64,000 nucleotides of DNA from Segatella buccae ATCC 33574 (GCF_000184945.1 NZ_GL586311.1:3193674-3257673); one strand, 5' to 3'; counted from the stretch's first letter, positions 8,342-17,371 are shown. Numbers and translations: made by a program. The notes: generated from the sequence alone by a model not told the origin.

Positions 8342-8986
8342 CTATATTGTCGTTTTCGGGGTCATGCCGAAGCGCCGTCTGATGAAATCGGCCACAAACA
8401 CGCCCGTCTCTTCCACTCCCAGCACCGACGAGTCGATGCACAGGTCGTAGCTCTCGCTGTGTCCCCAGCGCTTGCCCGTGTAGTAGTTGTAGAAGGCCGC
8501 GCGTTCCTCCTCCTTCTCCTTGATGAATTTCCGCGCCGCGGCCCGGTCAATGCCCTGCCGCTTGCACACGCGCTGTATGCGCCGGTCGATGTGGGCCGTG
8601 ACGAAGATGTTGACCACATTCTGCCGGTCGCGCAGGATGTAGTCGGCCGCCCTCCCCACAAACACGCAGCTGCCCTCGTCGGCCGCCTTGCCGATGGCTT
8701 CGCTCTGAAACAGGAAAAGACTCTCCTGCGAGAGGTCGTTCTTATAGAAATTGTTGTCGCTCACAAACGGTATGTGGGTGTGGAACAGCGAGCGGAGGAA
8801 TCCCCGCTGCTCGTCGTGCTGCTCGAAAAACTTCTCCGAGAAGCCGCTCTCCTTGGCCGCGAGGTTGAGTATTTCCTTGTCGTAGAACCGGCAGCCGAAC
8901 TCCTCGGCCAGCTGTCGGGCGATGATATGCCCGCCGCTGCCTATCTGTCTTCCGATGTTAATGATGAGGTTCTTCTTGTCTTCCAT
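8342..8986 (-). CDS. Cytidylate-kinase-like P-loop protein
   Basis: A 214-aa member of the cytidylate kinase-like (AAA_26) family common in Bacteroidetes and Clostridia. The modified P-loop is INIGRQIGSGGHIIA, with the usual GKS/T replaced by GSGG. Other blocks are FYDKEIL, CVFVGRAADYIL and FVTAHIDRRIQRV. The start overlaps the MATE gene by 29 bp, indicating translational coupling. True CMP kinase activity is doubtful because the family differs from Cmk; the substrate is not known. Confidence 0.8.
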   Translation of the reverse strand: MEDKKNLIINIGRQIGSGGHIIARQLAEEFGCRFYDKEILNLAAKESGFSEKFFEQHDEQRGFLRSLFHTHIPFVSDNNFYKNDLSQESLFLFQSEAIGKAADEGSCVFVGRAADYILRDRQNVVNIFVTAHIDRRIQRVCKRQGIDRAAARKFIKEKEEERAAFYNYYTGKRWGHSESYDLCIDSSVLGVEETGVFVADFIRRRFGMTPKTTI

Positions 8987-10346
8987 AGGTCAACGCTTTA
9001 TGTTGTTTCTTGAATTTGCGCATATACACCGCCATCACCCACGCCGCCAGCAGCGCCGAGAGGAAGTCGCTCACGGGCATGGCATACCACACGCCGTCGA
9101 TGCCGAACACCTCGGGCAGCACGGCGAGCAGCGGCAGCAACAGCAGCAACTGGCGCGAGAGACTGAGCAGGATGCTGATCTTCACCTTGCCGATGCTCTG
9201 GAAGAAGTTGGTCACCACCATCTGGTAGCCGATGATGGGGAATACCAGCATGAGAATGCGTATGGCCTTGATGGCCAGCCGGATGAGTGTGGCGTCGGTG
9301 GTGAAGAGGCGGGCGCAGTAGTAGGGCAGCAGCATGGCGATGAGCCAGCCGGCGGTCATAATCACCGTGGCAAAGACGATGCCGAGCTTCAGCACCCCCA
9401 TCGTGCGGTCGAGCTTCTGTGCCCCGTAGTTGTAGCCCACGATGGGTTGCATGCCTTGGTTGATGCCCATGACGAGCATCACGAACATGAACCCCATGCG
9501 GTTGGAAATGCCGTAGGCACCCACGTCCAAGTCGCCCCCGAAGTGTACCAGCTGCTGGTTGATGAATATCACCACCACGCAGGCACACACGTTCATGGCA
9601 AACGGCGAGATGCCTATGCCGATGATGTTTTTCACCAGTTCGGCCCTCAGCCCGTAGATGCCGCGCTTCAGGTGCAGCAGCTGCCGCTTGTCGCTGAACA
9701 GCCACATCTGCCACGCCAGCGCCATCATCTGTGCCAGAATGGTGGCATAGGCCGCCCCGCGGATGCCCCATCCGAAGACCATGATGAAGAGATAGTCGAG
9801 CAGGGTGTTCATCACCACCGTGAAGATGGTGGCATACATCGCCTGTCGCGGTTTGCTCGCCGCCCTCAGCACGGCGTTCATGCCGAAGTAGGTGTGCGAA
9901 AACACGTTGCCCGCCAGAATGATTTCCATGTAGTCGCGGGCGTAGGGCAACGTGGCGTCACTCGCCCCGAAAAACCGCAGGATGGGGCTCAGAAAGAGCA
10001 GCGTGAGCAGCGTGAAGCCGATGCCGATTATCAGGTTCAGCGTCAAGGTGTTGCCAAGGATGTTTTCGGCCGTCTGATAGTCTTTCTGTCCGAGCTTCAC
10101 GGAGATGAAGGTCGAGGCCCCCACGCCCACTGCAGCGCCGAACGCACTGGCCAGATTCATGAACGGGAACGTGATGGCCAGTCCCGAGATGGCCAGCGGA
10201 CCCACCCCCTGACCGATGAAAATGCTGTCTACGATGTTATAGAGCGAGGCTGCCGTCATGGCCACAATGGCCGGCGTGGCATACTGCACGAGCAGCTTGC
10301 CCACCGGTTTGGTGCCCAGTTCGAGAGTCGCCTTTTTGTTGTCCAT
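8958..10346 (-). CDS. MATE-family multidrug/solute exporter
   Basis: A 462-aa, roughly 12-helix inner-membrane MATE transporter. It has the MATE N-terminal block GTKPVGKLLVQYATPAI, VDSIFIGQG and the internally repeated halves (PILRFFGAS, NQGMQPIVGYNYGA). It presumably exports cationic compounds using Na+ or H+. It leads a three-gene set with the kinase-like and phosphoesterase genes. A TACCTTTG box lies only five bases upstream of the ATG, so the mRNA may be leaderless. The next in-frame ATG is about 30 residues further on, which would remove the conserved start. Confidence 0.9.
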   Translation of the reverse strand: MDNKKATLELGTKPVGKLLVQYATPAIVAMTAASLYNIVDSIFIGQGVGPLAISGLAITFPFMNLASAFGAAVGVGASTFISVKLGQKDYQTAENILGNTLTLNLIIGIGFTLLTLLFLSPILRFFGASDATLPYARDYMEIILAGNVFSHTYFGMNAVLRAASKPRQAMYATIFTVVMNTLLDYLFIMVFGWGIRGAAYATILAQMMALAWQMWLFSDKRQLLHLKRGIYGLRAELVKNIIGIGISPFAMNVCACVVVIFINQQLVHFGGDLDVGAYGISNRMGFMFVMLVMGINQGMQPIVGYNYGAQKLDRTMGVLKLGIVFATVIMTAGWLIAMLLPYYCARLFTTDATLIRLAIKAIRILMLVFPIIGYQMVVTNFFQSIGKVKISILLSLSRQLLLLLPLLAVLPEVFGIDGVWYAMPVSDFLSALLAAWVMAVYMRKFKKQHKALTYGRQEEPHH

Positions 10347-10350
10347 AGTG

Positions 10351-10358
10351 CAAAGGTA
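10351..10358 (-). promoter_or_regulatory. Promoter -7 box of the MATE gene
   Basis: The minus strand reads TACCTTTG, an exact TAnnTTTG, five bases before the ATG at 10346. A clear -33 TTTG is not seen. The position implies a leaderless or nearly leaderless transcript. Confidence 0.55.
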
Positions 10359-10382
10359 AGAAAAAATCTTGATACATAGTTT

Positions 10383-10508
10383 TATTTAAAATTGAAAAAT
10401 TCAAAGATTCAAAAATTCAAAGATTTAATTAAGGACAAGAAGTCGGGAAATTGAAGATTGGAAAAATCCAAAGATTCAGGAATTTAAAGATTTAAAAGAA
10501 CGGAAAAT
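10383..10508. repeat. R7 AT-rich AAATTCAAAGATTC repeat region
   Basis: Irregular direct repeats of AAAATTCAAAGATTC-like words. A shorter relative lies at 19355-19392 in the opposite orientation. It is the first part of a 1.2-kb non-coding stretch (10347-11550) that also holds an R4 relative and a candidate small RNA. Confidence 0.6.
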
Positions 10509-10565
10509 CAAAAGATGAATCTGCCGTTTGCTTTCCGTCTTTCTTCCCCCTTCCGCCGTCCCGGG

Positions 10566-10800
10566 AATGTCAAACTATTTGTCCGTTTTCGCGCCTTGTG
10601 CTTGCGATATTTTCCGGCGATGCTTCCGCGGCTGCGCACACGCGCATTTCAGCGAAGTTTCCAACCCTCTGACATTCAACGGATTGACTTTTCTTGACAT
10701 TACCGGAAGGCTTGACGAGATTGTCAAACGGGCCGAACGGGCGGCTGAAAGAGGCCCTTTGAACGGGTCTCTCCGGCTCTTTGGCACTGTCGCTCGGCCT
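10566..10800 (+). repeat. R4 structured element, diverged copy C
   Basis: Begins GTCAAACTATTTGTCCGTTTTCG and continues GTGCTTGCGATATTT, as in copies at 22019 and 58531. A further match is CTGACATTCAAC, then TTGACATT near 10672-10703. Similarity fades after about 10800, and the long hairpin of the other copies is not recognisable here. Open frames on both strands differ from those in the other copies, so it is not treated as coding. Confidence 0.6.
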
Positions 10801-11017
10801 GTTTGGGCGCGTGAGTGTGGCCCTTTGATATGGGCGGTTGGTCTTTATGGGCCGGTGGCAGTGGTTTTCCGGTCTTTTCCGGTCGCTACCTCGTGCTGGT
10901 TGAAGCGTTCCAGATGAAAGCTTTTTGTCAAGAAAAAGTAGCGTTTGGCGATTTGAAACACAGTGTGAGCCGGCCCGCGGGCAGCGTGAAAGCGGGCGGT
11001 CGTGGAGTGGTGGGGCA

Positions 11018-11246
11018 TAAAAACGAAACAGCCTCGGAATCACTTCCAAGGCTGCATCTATCTATTCTGATACATTTATTTGCAGAAAGATGAGCGACTC
11101 TTTCGCTCTTTTGTTATCCTCAATCTTTTGTTACCTTAACTAAAGCCTATCGTCTGAAACAAATCTTTAAACCTAATAACTAAAAACCTAAATGTACTTA
11201 TTACTAACCTAAACAATCTTATTATAACCTCAAATCTGTCCTATTG
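11018..11246 (-). ncRNA. Candidate intergenic small RNA (about 230 nt)
   Basis: On the minus strand a promoter (TTTG at 11284-11281, 20-bp spacer, TAACTTTA at 11260-11253) is followed by about 200 nt without a plausible ORF. That stretch has four TTAGGTT-like words, then a hairpin GAGCGAAAGAGTCGCTC near 11090-11110. It ends in a terminator-like hairpin (AGCCT/AGGCT and GGAA/TTCC, 11053-11030) followed by GTTTCGTTTTT. No gene lies downstream on this strand within 650 bp. I cannot name an RNA family. Confidence 0.45.
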
Positions 11247-11252
11247 ATGATG

Positions 11253-11284
11253 TAAAGTTACGCTTTGTGTACGAACACACCAAA
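11253..11284 (-). promoter_or_regulatory. Promoter of the candidate small RNA
   Basis: TTTG, 20-bp spacer, TAACTTTA on the minus strand. The -7 box differs from TAnnTTTG only in its last base. Confidence 0.5.
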
Positions 11285-11521
11285 CTTTTCCTGCAAAATC
11301 TGCCTCTTTTTAAGCTATTTTTGATATAGATCATCTCCCTTAAACGAATTTTTACTGCACAGCATGTGGAAGTAACACTTTTTACAGATTGCCGGAGCTG
11401 CCGTGCCCCCGCCACCCTCGCGGTTTCCGGCACGCAGAAGCGCAGCGTAGGGGGAGAGCGCGAGAAAAGAATTATTTTCGTTAATCTGCCGATTTTCTGC
11501 TGATGTTACAGCGAATTGTCG

Positions 11522-11529
11522 TATCTTTG
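11522..11529 (+). promoter_or_regulatory. Promoter -7 box of the subtilase gene
   Basis: TATCTTTG, an exact TAnnTTTG, 21 bp before the ATG at 11551. It excludes the upstream in-frame start at 11503. The -33 box is poor. Confidence 0.6.
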
Positions 11530-11550
11530 CAGGAAGTGAAAAGAACAGAC

Positions 11551-12981
11551 ATGAAAAGAGATATAATCGGGAAAATCATCGTGGCGGTGGGCCTGTTGCT
11601 CTGGGCGGCAGCACTTCCGGCACGGCAGGCCGACGGTGCCGGAAAGATTTCCTATCCCGGAGGGCGATGCCGGCTCTATCGTGTCAACCTTGCCGACAAG
11701 CAGGGCTGCCCGTTCTCGCTGGCAAGGCCGGAGGAATTTCTCTCGCCGCGCGCGGTGGAACGGCGCAGGTGGCAGCGGCTGGTGGTCGACTCGACCGACC
11801 TTCCGGTGTCGCCCGTCTATGTGCAGGCTGTGAGGGAACGGGGGCTCGATGTGGTGGGCCGGAGCAAGTGGAACAACACACTGCTCGTGCGCGTGGCATC
11901 GGAGAAGCAGTTGGCCCGGCTCAAGGAGCTGCCTTTCGTGGTGCGGATGACCAAGGTGTTCACCGCCCCCGACTCGGTGGACAAGCGCGTGCGCTCGTCG
12001 TTTCACAAGGAGTTTAACAAGTGGGACAGTTCCACAGCCGACGAATACGGCAGCACCCGCGAGCAGATAGACAACCTCAACGGCCGTCGGCTGCACACCG
12101 CCGGTTTCCGAGGCGAGGGCAAGATGATAGCCGTGCTCGACGGGGGCTTCATGAACACCGATCGCATACCCGCCCTGCACGAGGTCAAGATAGCCGGGTG
12201 TGCCGACTTTGTGGTGCCCCGGTCGGGCAACATGTTTCAAGAGATGGAGCACGGCACGATGGTGCTCTCGGTGCTGGCGGCCCGGGTTCCACATTATTAT
12301 ATAGGTACGGCTCCGGAGGCCACCTACGTGCTCGTGCGTTGCGAGGACGAGCAGACGGAGAGTCTGGCCGAAGAAGACTACTGGGCCGCAGCCGTGGAAT
12401 ATGCCGACTCGCTGGGCGCGGATGTCATCAACAGTTCGCTGGGCTACCACGGATTCGACGACCGTTCCACCGACCACACCTACGCCCAGCTCGACGGCGA
12501 ACAGTCGTTCATCTCACACACGGCCTCGATGCTTGCCGGCAAGGGCATCGTGCTAGTCAACAGCGCGGGCAACGACGGCATGGGCACGTGGAAGAAAATC
12601 AACTGCCCGGCCGATGCCCGGGACATCCTGACCGTCGGTTCCATCAGTCCCAACGGGGTGAATGCCCCCTTCAGTGCCGTAGGGCCCACGGCCGACGGGC
12701 GCGTGAAACCCGACGTGATGGCCTTTGGCAGTCCCACTTCTGTCATCACCGGGCGCGGTTCCATCATCAACGACATCGGCACGTCGTTCTCCGCCCCGCT
12801 CATAGCCGGCATGGTGGCCTGTCTGTGGCAGGCTTTGCCCGACAAGACGGCCCTGGAGATAGAAGACCTCGTGCGCCGTTCGGCCCACAACTATGCCCAC
12901 CCCGACAACGTGTACGGCTACGGGCTGCCCGACTTCTGGAGTGCTTACGTGAACGGACGGGGGGAGAAAACGAAAAAATGA
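11551..12981 (+). CDS. Secreted S8-family (subtilisin-like) serine protease
   Basis: A 476-aa predicted exported protease. A signal peptide covers about residues 1-30 (VAVGLLLWAAALPA), followed by a propeptide-like region to about 150. The catalytic triad is intact: Asp197 in AVLDGGF, His234 in EHGTMV and Ser412 in GTSFSAPL. The oxyanion Asn339 lies in NSAGND. The protein ends soon after the catalytic domain, with no T9SS-type C-terminal domain, so it is probably periplasmic or membrane-associated. The start at 11551 follows the promoter box. Its stop overlaps the xseA start (ATGA), an unusual pairing of a protease with a nuclease gene. The substrate is unknown. Confidence 0.9.
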   Translation: MKRDIIGKIIVAVGLLLWAAALPARQADGAGKISYPGGRCRLYRVNLADKQGCPFSLARPEEFLSPRAVERRRWQRLVVDSTDLPVSPVYVQAVRERGLDVVGRSKWNNTLLVRVASEKQLARLKELPFVVRMTKVFTAPDSVDKRVRSSFHKEFNKWDSSTADEYGSTREQIDNLNGRRLHTAGFRGEGKMIAVLDGGFMNTDRIPALHEVKIAGCADFVVPRSGNMFQEMEHGTMVLSVLAARVPHYYIGTAPEATYVLVRCEDEQTESLAEEDYWAAAVEYADSLGADVINSSLGYHGFDDRSTDHTYAQLDGEQSFISHTASMLAGKGIVLVNSAGNDGMGTWKKINCPADARDILTVGSISPNGVNAPFSAVGPTADGRVKPDVMAFGSPTSVITGRGSIINDIGTSFSAPLIAGMVACLWQALPDKTALEIEDLVRRSAHNYAHPDNVYGYGLPDFWSAYVNGRGEKTKK

Positions 12982-14285
12982 GTGCCATGAAGAAACCTCT
13001 GTCGCTATACGAACTGAACGCGCTGGTCAGGGAGACCATCGAGGTGGACATGCCGGACAGCTACTGGGTGCAGGCCGAACTGTCGGATGTGCGCGAAAGC
13101 TACGGCCACTGCTACATGGAACTCATACAGAAAGACGAGGCCTCGCGCACCCCGATAGCCCGGGCACGGGCCAACTGCTGGCGCAACCGCTGGATGCTCA
13201 TACGCCCGGCATTCGAGCGGCTCACGGGCCAAGGGCTGCGCTCGGGCATGAAAGTGATGTTGCAGGTGCACGCGCAGTTTCACGAAAACTTCGGCTTCTC
13301 ATGGATAGTCGACGACATCGACGCCACCTACACGATGGGCGACATGGCCCGCCGCCGGCAGGAAATCATTGCCCGGCTGAGGGCCGAGGGCGTGTTCGAC
13401 CTGCAAAAGGAACTCCGGCTCCCGCTCTTCACGCAGCGCGTGGCCGTGGTGTCGAGCGCGTCGGCTGCCGGCTATGGCGATTTCGCCGACCAGTTGGCCG
13501 CCAACGACTACGGCTTCTGCTTCCACACCGAACTTTTTGCCGCCACCATGCAGGGCGAACAGGTGGAGCAGAGCGTCATCGCTGCGCTCGATGCCATCAA
13601 CGCACGGGCCGGAGAGTTTGACGTGGTGGTCATCATCCGTGGCGGCGGGGCCACCAGCGACCTTTCCGGTTTCGACACCTTGGCACTGGCCGAGAATGTG
13701 GCCAACTTCCCCCTGCCCGTGATCACGGGCATCGGACACGAGCGCGACGAGAGCGTGCTCGATATGGTGGCCCACACGCGGGTGAAGACTCCCACGGCCG
13801 CGGCAGCCTTTCTGGTGGCGCGGTTGGCCGATGTGGAAGCCCGCATCGATGGTGCCGGGGAGCGCATGGTGCGCGTGGTGCGCCTCCGGATGGAGCGGGA
13901 GCGTATGCGGATAGACAAGCTGGCATCGGCCATTCCCCTGCAATTCTCACTCGTCAGGAGCCGCGGAGAGGCCCGGCTCAATGTCTTGCAAAGCCGGTTG
14001 GTGCAGTTGGTGGACAACCGGTTGGAGCGTGCCGCCCACCGGCTGCAGCTCGTCGGGCGCGACCTTCAGCCACTCTTGGAGCGCCGTTTGCAGACCGAGA
14101 CCCACCGGCTGGCCCTGCTCGGGCAACGCGTGGAGGCCCTCAATCCCGACCGCCTGCTCCGCCGGGGCTACAGCATCACGCTGCACGAGGGCAGGGTGGT
14201 GCGCGACCCGCGGCAACTCTCGGCGGGCGACATGATCGAGACGCGGCTGGAGAAGGGCATTTTGAAATCGAGAATAGAATCTTAG
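12978..14285 (+). CDS. xseA: Exodeoxyribonuclease VII large subunit
   Basis: Catalytic subunit of exonuclease VII, which degrades single-stranded DNA from both ends. The 435-aa protein has the N-terminal OB fold (YWVQAELSDVRES, HCYMELI) and the catalytic domain (AVVSSASAAGYGDF, VVIIRGGGATSDLSGFD, ITGIGHERDESVLD, RVKTPTAAAAFLV). A long arginine-rich coiled coil follows, ending in PDRLLRRGYSIT. The start overlaps the protease stop as ATGA; a second Met at residue 4 is possible. xseB follows after 5 bp, as expected for a two-subunit enzyme. Confidence 0.95.
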   Translation: MSAMKKPLSLYELNALVRETIEVDMPDSYWVQAELSDVRESYGHCYMELIQKDEASRTPIARARANCWRNRWMLIRPAFERLTGQGLRSGMKVMLQVHAQFHENFGFSWIVDDIDATYTMGDMARRRQEIIARLRAEGVFDLQKELRLPLFTQRVAVVSSASAAGYGDFADQLAANDYGFCFHTELFAATMQGEQVEQSVIAALDAINARAGEFDVVVIIRGGGATSDLSGFDTLALAENVANFPLPVITGIGHERDESVLDMVAHTRVKTPTAAAAFLVARLADVEARIDGAGERMVRVVRLRMERERMRIDKLASAIPLQFSLVRSRGEARLNVLQSRLVQLVDNRLERAAHRLQLVGRDLQPLLERRLQTETHRLALLGQRVEALNPDRLLRRGYSITLHEGRVVRDPRQLSAGDMIETRLEKGILKSRIES

Positions 14286-14290
14286 CATAT

Positions 14291-14476
14291 ATGGAAAAGA
14301 ATGTGAAATATGAGGAGGCCGTGCACCGACTGGAGGAAATCGTGGCCAAGATGGAAAACGACGAGTATGACATTGACGAACTGGCAGCCAACCTCAAGAC
14401 TGCCCAGCAGCTCATCAAGCTCTGCCGCGACAAACTCACCAAGACCGATGCCGAAATCAAGAAACTCTTGCCGTGA
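14291..14476 (+). CDS. xseB: Exodeoxyribonuclease VII small subunit
   Basis: A 61-aa helical protein with the family signature: KYEEAVHRLEEIV near the N-terminus and DELAANLKTAQQLIKLC in the middle. Several XseB copies bind the coiled coil of each XseA to form the enzyme. It lies 5 bp after xseA and is about 20 residues shorter at the C-terminus than the E. coli protein. Confidence 0.92.
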   Translation: MEKNVKYEEAVHRLEEIVAKMENDEYDIDELAANLKTAQQLIKLCRDKLTKTDAEIKKLLP

Positions 14477-14542
14477 GGGGAGAAGGGCCCGAAGGTTCAT
14501 CGCGAATAATTGCGCAAGAAGGGCAAAAAAGTGCGAAAAATG

Positions 14543-14573
14543 TTGCAAAAATGCTTTAAAATACTTACTTTTG
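14543..14573 (+). promoter_or_regulatory. Promoter of ilvE
   Basis: TTGC at 14543-14546 as a partial -33 box, a 19-bp spacer, then an exact -7 box TACTTTTG (14566-14573). The ATG is 30 bp downstream, so ilvE has its own promoter after xseB. Confidence 0.65.
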
Positions 14574-14602
14574 CAAGCATATTCGATTAAAATATTTTGA
14601 TT

Positions 14603-15619
14603 ATGAAGAATTTAGACTGGGCTAATCTGTCGTTCGGATACATGCCGACCGACTACAATGTGCGCTGCTACTATCGCGACGGCAAGTGGGGTGAAGTGGA
14701 AGTTTGCTCCGATGAGTATCTCAAACTGCATATCGCCGCCACGAGTTTGCACTACGGACAGGAAGCCTTCGAGGGACTGAAGGCCTATCGCTGCGCCGAC
14801 GGCAAAGTGCGCGTGTTCCGCGTCGAAGACAATGCGGCACGCCTGCAGAGCACCTGCCGAGGCATCCTGATGCCCGAAGTGCCCACAGACCTGTTTGTGG
14901 AGATGGTGAAGAAGGTGGTGCGCCTCAATCAGGAGTGGATTCCGCCCTACGAGAGCGGTGCCACGCTCTATGTGCGTCCGCTGCTCATCGGCACCAGTGC
15001 GCAGGTGGGCGTACACCCGGCCACGGAATATCTCTTTATGATTTTCGTCACCCCCGTAGGCCCTTACTTCAAGGGAGGGTTCTCCAGCAACCCCTACGTC
15101 ATCATACGCGACTTCGACCGCTCGGCACCGCTCGGCACGGGCATGTACAAGGTGGGCGGCAACTATGCGGCCAGCCTGCGCGCCAATGACATCGCCCACA
15201 GGAAGGGATATGCCTGCGAGTTCTACCTCGACGCGAAGGAAAAGAAATACATGGACGAGTGCGGGGCAGCCAACTTCTTCGGTATCAAGAACAACACCTA
15301 CGTCACTCCGAAGTCGACCTCTATCCTCCCGTCCATCACCAACAAGAGTCTCATGCAGTTGGCCGAGGACTTGGGCATGAAGGTGGAGCGCCGGCAGATT
15401 CCCGAGGAGGAACTGGCCACATTCGAGGAAGCCGGAGCCTGCGGCACAGCGGCTGTCATCAGCCCCATCTCCTACATCGACGACCTCGACACGGGAGCAC
15501 ACTACGACTTCGGGGCAGAGCCCGGTCCGATGTCGCGCAAACTCTATGACACGCTCCGCGGCATCCAATACGGCACTGTGGAAGACAAGCACGGTTGGAC
15601 CACCGTCGTCATCGAATAA
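14603..15619 (+). CDS. ilvE: Branched-chain amino acid aminotransferase
   Basis: PLP fold-type IV transaminase performing the last step of Leu, Ile and Val synthesis. The 338-aa protein has LHYGQEAFEGLKAYR near the N-terminus, YVRPLLIG, the PLP lysine in GMYKVGGNYAAS, the MDECGAANFF block, and GTAAVISPI. An in-frame TTG six bases upstream is less likely than this ATG. It lies 7 kb from the leu operon and is transcribed separately. A strong terminator follows. Confidence 0.95.
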   Translation: MKNLDWANLSFGYMPTDYNVRCYYRDGKWGEVEVCSDEYLKLHIAATSLHYGQEAFEGLKAYRCADGKVRVFRVEDNAARLQSTCRGILMPEVPTDLFVEMVKKVVRLNQEWIPPYESGATLYVRPLLIGTSAQVGVHPATEYLFMIFVTPVGPYFKGGFSSNPYVIIRDFDRSAPLGTGMYKVGGNYAASLRANDIAHRKGYACEFYLDAKEKKYMDECGAANFFGIKNNTYVTPKSTSILPSITNKSLMQLAEDLGMKVERRQIPEEELATFEEAGACGTAAVISPISYIDDLDTGAHYDFGAEPGPMSRKLYDTLRGIQYGTVEDKHGWTTVVIE

Positions 15620-15626
15620 ACCGCCC

Positions 15627-15670
15627 ATGCCGTTGTCCCATCGCCAAGATGAGGCAACGGCATCTTGTTT
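15627..15670 (+). terminator. Terminator after ilvE
   Basis: A 9-bp stem ATGCCGTTG/CAACGGCAT (15627-15635 with 15655-15663) followed by CTTGTTTTG. It starts 8 bp after the ilvE stop codon. Confidence 0.8.
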
Positions 15671-15708
15671 TGATTCATTTATTTTCAAACTTTATAATCA
15701 TTAAAACT

Positions 15709-16329
15709 ATGGATTCAATTTCCGCTTACAAAAATCGCGCCTTGGCCTCATTGGACAAGGGCTGGAGCACACCCGTCATCTGTACCTTGATTTATTATAT
15801 CATCACTTTTGTCGTGGCCGGCGTCATGGGCAACAAAGACTCGTCCGTGGTGCGGCAGACTGTCGGTTTCCTGTTCTATTTGGGCCTCATTCCCCTCGGT
15901 TGGTCATTGCAAGTGCTCTTCCTTGAGTATGTCCGCGAAGGCCGCACGCAGGTGAACTCGCTCTTCCTCGGATTCAAGAAGCCGTGGCTGCCCAAGAGTT
16001 TCCTTATTCCGTTTCTCGTGGGTATCTACACCGTACTTTGGACACTGCTGCTCATCATCCCCGGTATCATCAAGGCCTACTCCTACGCCATGGCCCCTTA
16101 CGTATTCAAGGACAATCCCGAAATAAGTTGCGACGATGCCATCAAGGAGAGTATGCGCCTCATGGACGGCCACAAGCTGCAACTCTTCCTGCTCGACCTG
16201 AGCTTCATCGGTTGGGTTATTCTTGCCTCTCTCACCCTCGGCATCGGCTTCCTCTGGCTTGTTCCCTATTGGCAGACCACCCGTGTACACTTCTATGAGG
16301 ACCTGAAGAAGGAGATGCCGGCAGCCTGA
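15709..16329 (+). CDS. DUF975-family membrane protein
   Basis: A 206-aa integral membrane protein with about five hydrophobic segments, including TLIYYIITFVVAGVM, VGIYTVLWTLLLIIPGI and GWVILASLTLGIGFLWLVP. DUF975-type features are the conserved IIPGIIKAYSYAMAPYVFKDNP and an IKESMRLMDGHKLQLFLL region. The function of the family is unknown. The start at 15709 follows the ilvE terminator; longer in-frame starts would lie inside ilvE. A second hairpin follows at 16393. Confidence 0.75.
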   Translation: MDSISAYKNRALASLDKGWSTPVICTLIYYIITFVVAGVMGNKDSSVVRQTVGFLFYLGLIPLGWSLQVLFLEYVREGRTQVNSLFLGFKKPWLPKSFLIPFLVGIYTVLWTLLLIIPGIIKAYSYAMAPYVFKDNPEISCDDAIKESMRLMDGHKLQLFLLDLSFIGWVILASLTLGIGFLWLVPYWQTTRVHFYEDLKKEMPAA

Positions 16330-16392
16330 CGGTACTTCCTGCTGTGTAATAACGGATGGGTGACGATGCCCATCTGGAAAGATAGTGATGCC

Positions 16393-16419
16393 CCCTTGAC
16401 GGATTCGTACCGTCAAGGG
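16393..16419 (+). terminator. Hairpin after the DUF975 gene
   Basis: A perfect 10-bp stem CCCTTGACGG/CCGTCAAGGG with a 7-nt loop, but followed by GTATTATC rather than a T run. It could act as a terminator or an mRNA 3'-end stabiliser. Confidence 0.55.
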
Positions 16420-16462
16420 AGTATTATCGTCTATGGAGAAACACAACAAAAGGGGGCTAAAA

Positions 16463-16494
16463 GTTGCGTATTTCACACTTAACTCGTACCTTTG
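16463..16494 (+). promoter_or_regulatory. Promoter of trmB
   Basis: GTTG at 16463-16466, a 20-bp spacer, then an exact -7 box TACCTTTG (16487-16494). It places the start site near 16501 and so excludes the in-frame ATG at 16433. Confidence 0.7.
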
Positions 16495-16513
16495 CAGCAA
16501 AAGAAACAGAACG

Positions 16514-17284
16514 ATGGGCAAAGGAAAATTAGCTAAGTTTGCAGAGATGGAGACATTCAAGAATGTCTTTCAATATCCTTTTTCGGTGATTGACAACGTG
16601 CCGTTTGAGATGAAAGGCCGTTGGCGCGAAGATTATTTCCACAACGACAATCCCATTGTGCTCGAACTGGGATGCGGCAAGGGGGAATATGCCGTGGAGT
16701 TGGCACGCCTCTATCCCGACAAGAATTTTATCGGGGTGGACATCAAGGGAGCCCGTATGTGGACAGGAGCCAAACAGGCTCTGGAGGCCGGTCTGGGAAA
16801 TGTGGCCTTCCTGCGCACCAACATCGAGATCATCGACCGCTTCTTCGCTCCCGACGAAGTGCAGGAGATATGGCTCACCTTCTCCGACCCGCAGATGAAA
16901 AACCCGCGCAAGCGTCTCACATCCACCTATTTTATGAACCGTTACCGCCGTTTTCTGACAGACGGAGGATTAGTTCATCTCAAGACCGACTCCAACTTCC
17001 TGTTCACCTACACCACTTACATGGCCGGCGAGAACAGCCTGCCTGTGGCTTTCCGCACCGAAGACCTCTACCATGAGGAAGGCCTCGACGAGGAGACGCG
17101 CCGCCTGCTCGCCATCCAGACCTACTACGAGTCTATGTGGATAGAGCGCGGTCTCAACATCCGCTACATGCGCTTCGCCTTGCCTCATGCAGGCGAGCTG
17201 CATGAGCCTGATGTCGAAATTCCGCTCGACGAGTACCGCTCCTACCACCGCTCCAAGCGTACGCCGAAAGAGACGGGGAAGTGA
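16514..17284 (+). CDS. trmB: tRNA (guanine-N7)-methyltransferase
   Basis: SAM-dependent enzyme making m7G46 in tRNA variable loops. The 256-aa protein has the SAM-binding [29 protein letters not shown], the diagnostic catalytic block [19 protein letters not shown], and [11 protein letters not shown]. The start is set by the promoter at 16487-16494. The C-terminal roughly 50 residues, rich in Arg and Tyr, are longer than in E. coli, as in Bacteroidetes homologues. It appears to be a single-gene unit ended by a terminator at 17329. Confidence 0.92.
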   Translation: MGKGKLAKFAEMETFKNVFQYPFSVIDNVPFEMKGRWREDYFHNDNPIVLELGCGKGEYAVELARLYPDKNFIGVDIKGARMWTGAKQALEAGLGNVAFLRTNIEIIDRFFAPDEVQEIWLTFSDPQMKNPRKRLTSTYFMNRYRRFLTDGGLVHLKTDSNFLFTYTTYMAGENSLPVAFRTEDLYHEEGLDEETRRLLAIQTYYESMWIERGLNIRYMRFALPHAGELHEPDVEIPLDEYRSYHRSKRTPKETGK

Positions 17285-17328
17285 AAGAGAAGCGAAGCCG
17301 GGGGCGAAGCTTTTATTTAATGAATATT

Positions 17329-17371
17329 AACGCCTGCGTGTAACATTTGTTACCGCAGGCGTTTTCGGTTT
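17329..17371 (+). terminator. Terminator after trmB
   Basis: Stem AACGCCTGCG/CGCAGGCGTT (17329-17338 with 17354-17363), extended by TAAC/GTTA, then TTCGGTTTT. The hcp promoter lies immediately beyond it. Confidence 0.8.

Noticed and set aside
8342..8986. True cytidylate kinase (cmk)
   Set aside because: The P-loop is GSGG rather than GKS/T and the overall blocks match the cytidylate kinase-like family, so the cmk symbol was not used.
10528..11049. Frames of 129-159 codons on both strands before the subtilase gene
   Set aside because: They lie in a diverged R4 copy, with low-complexity Arg/Pro/Ser translations and no start signals.
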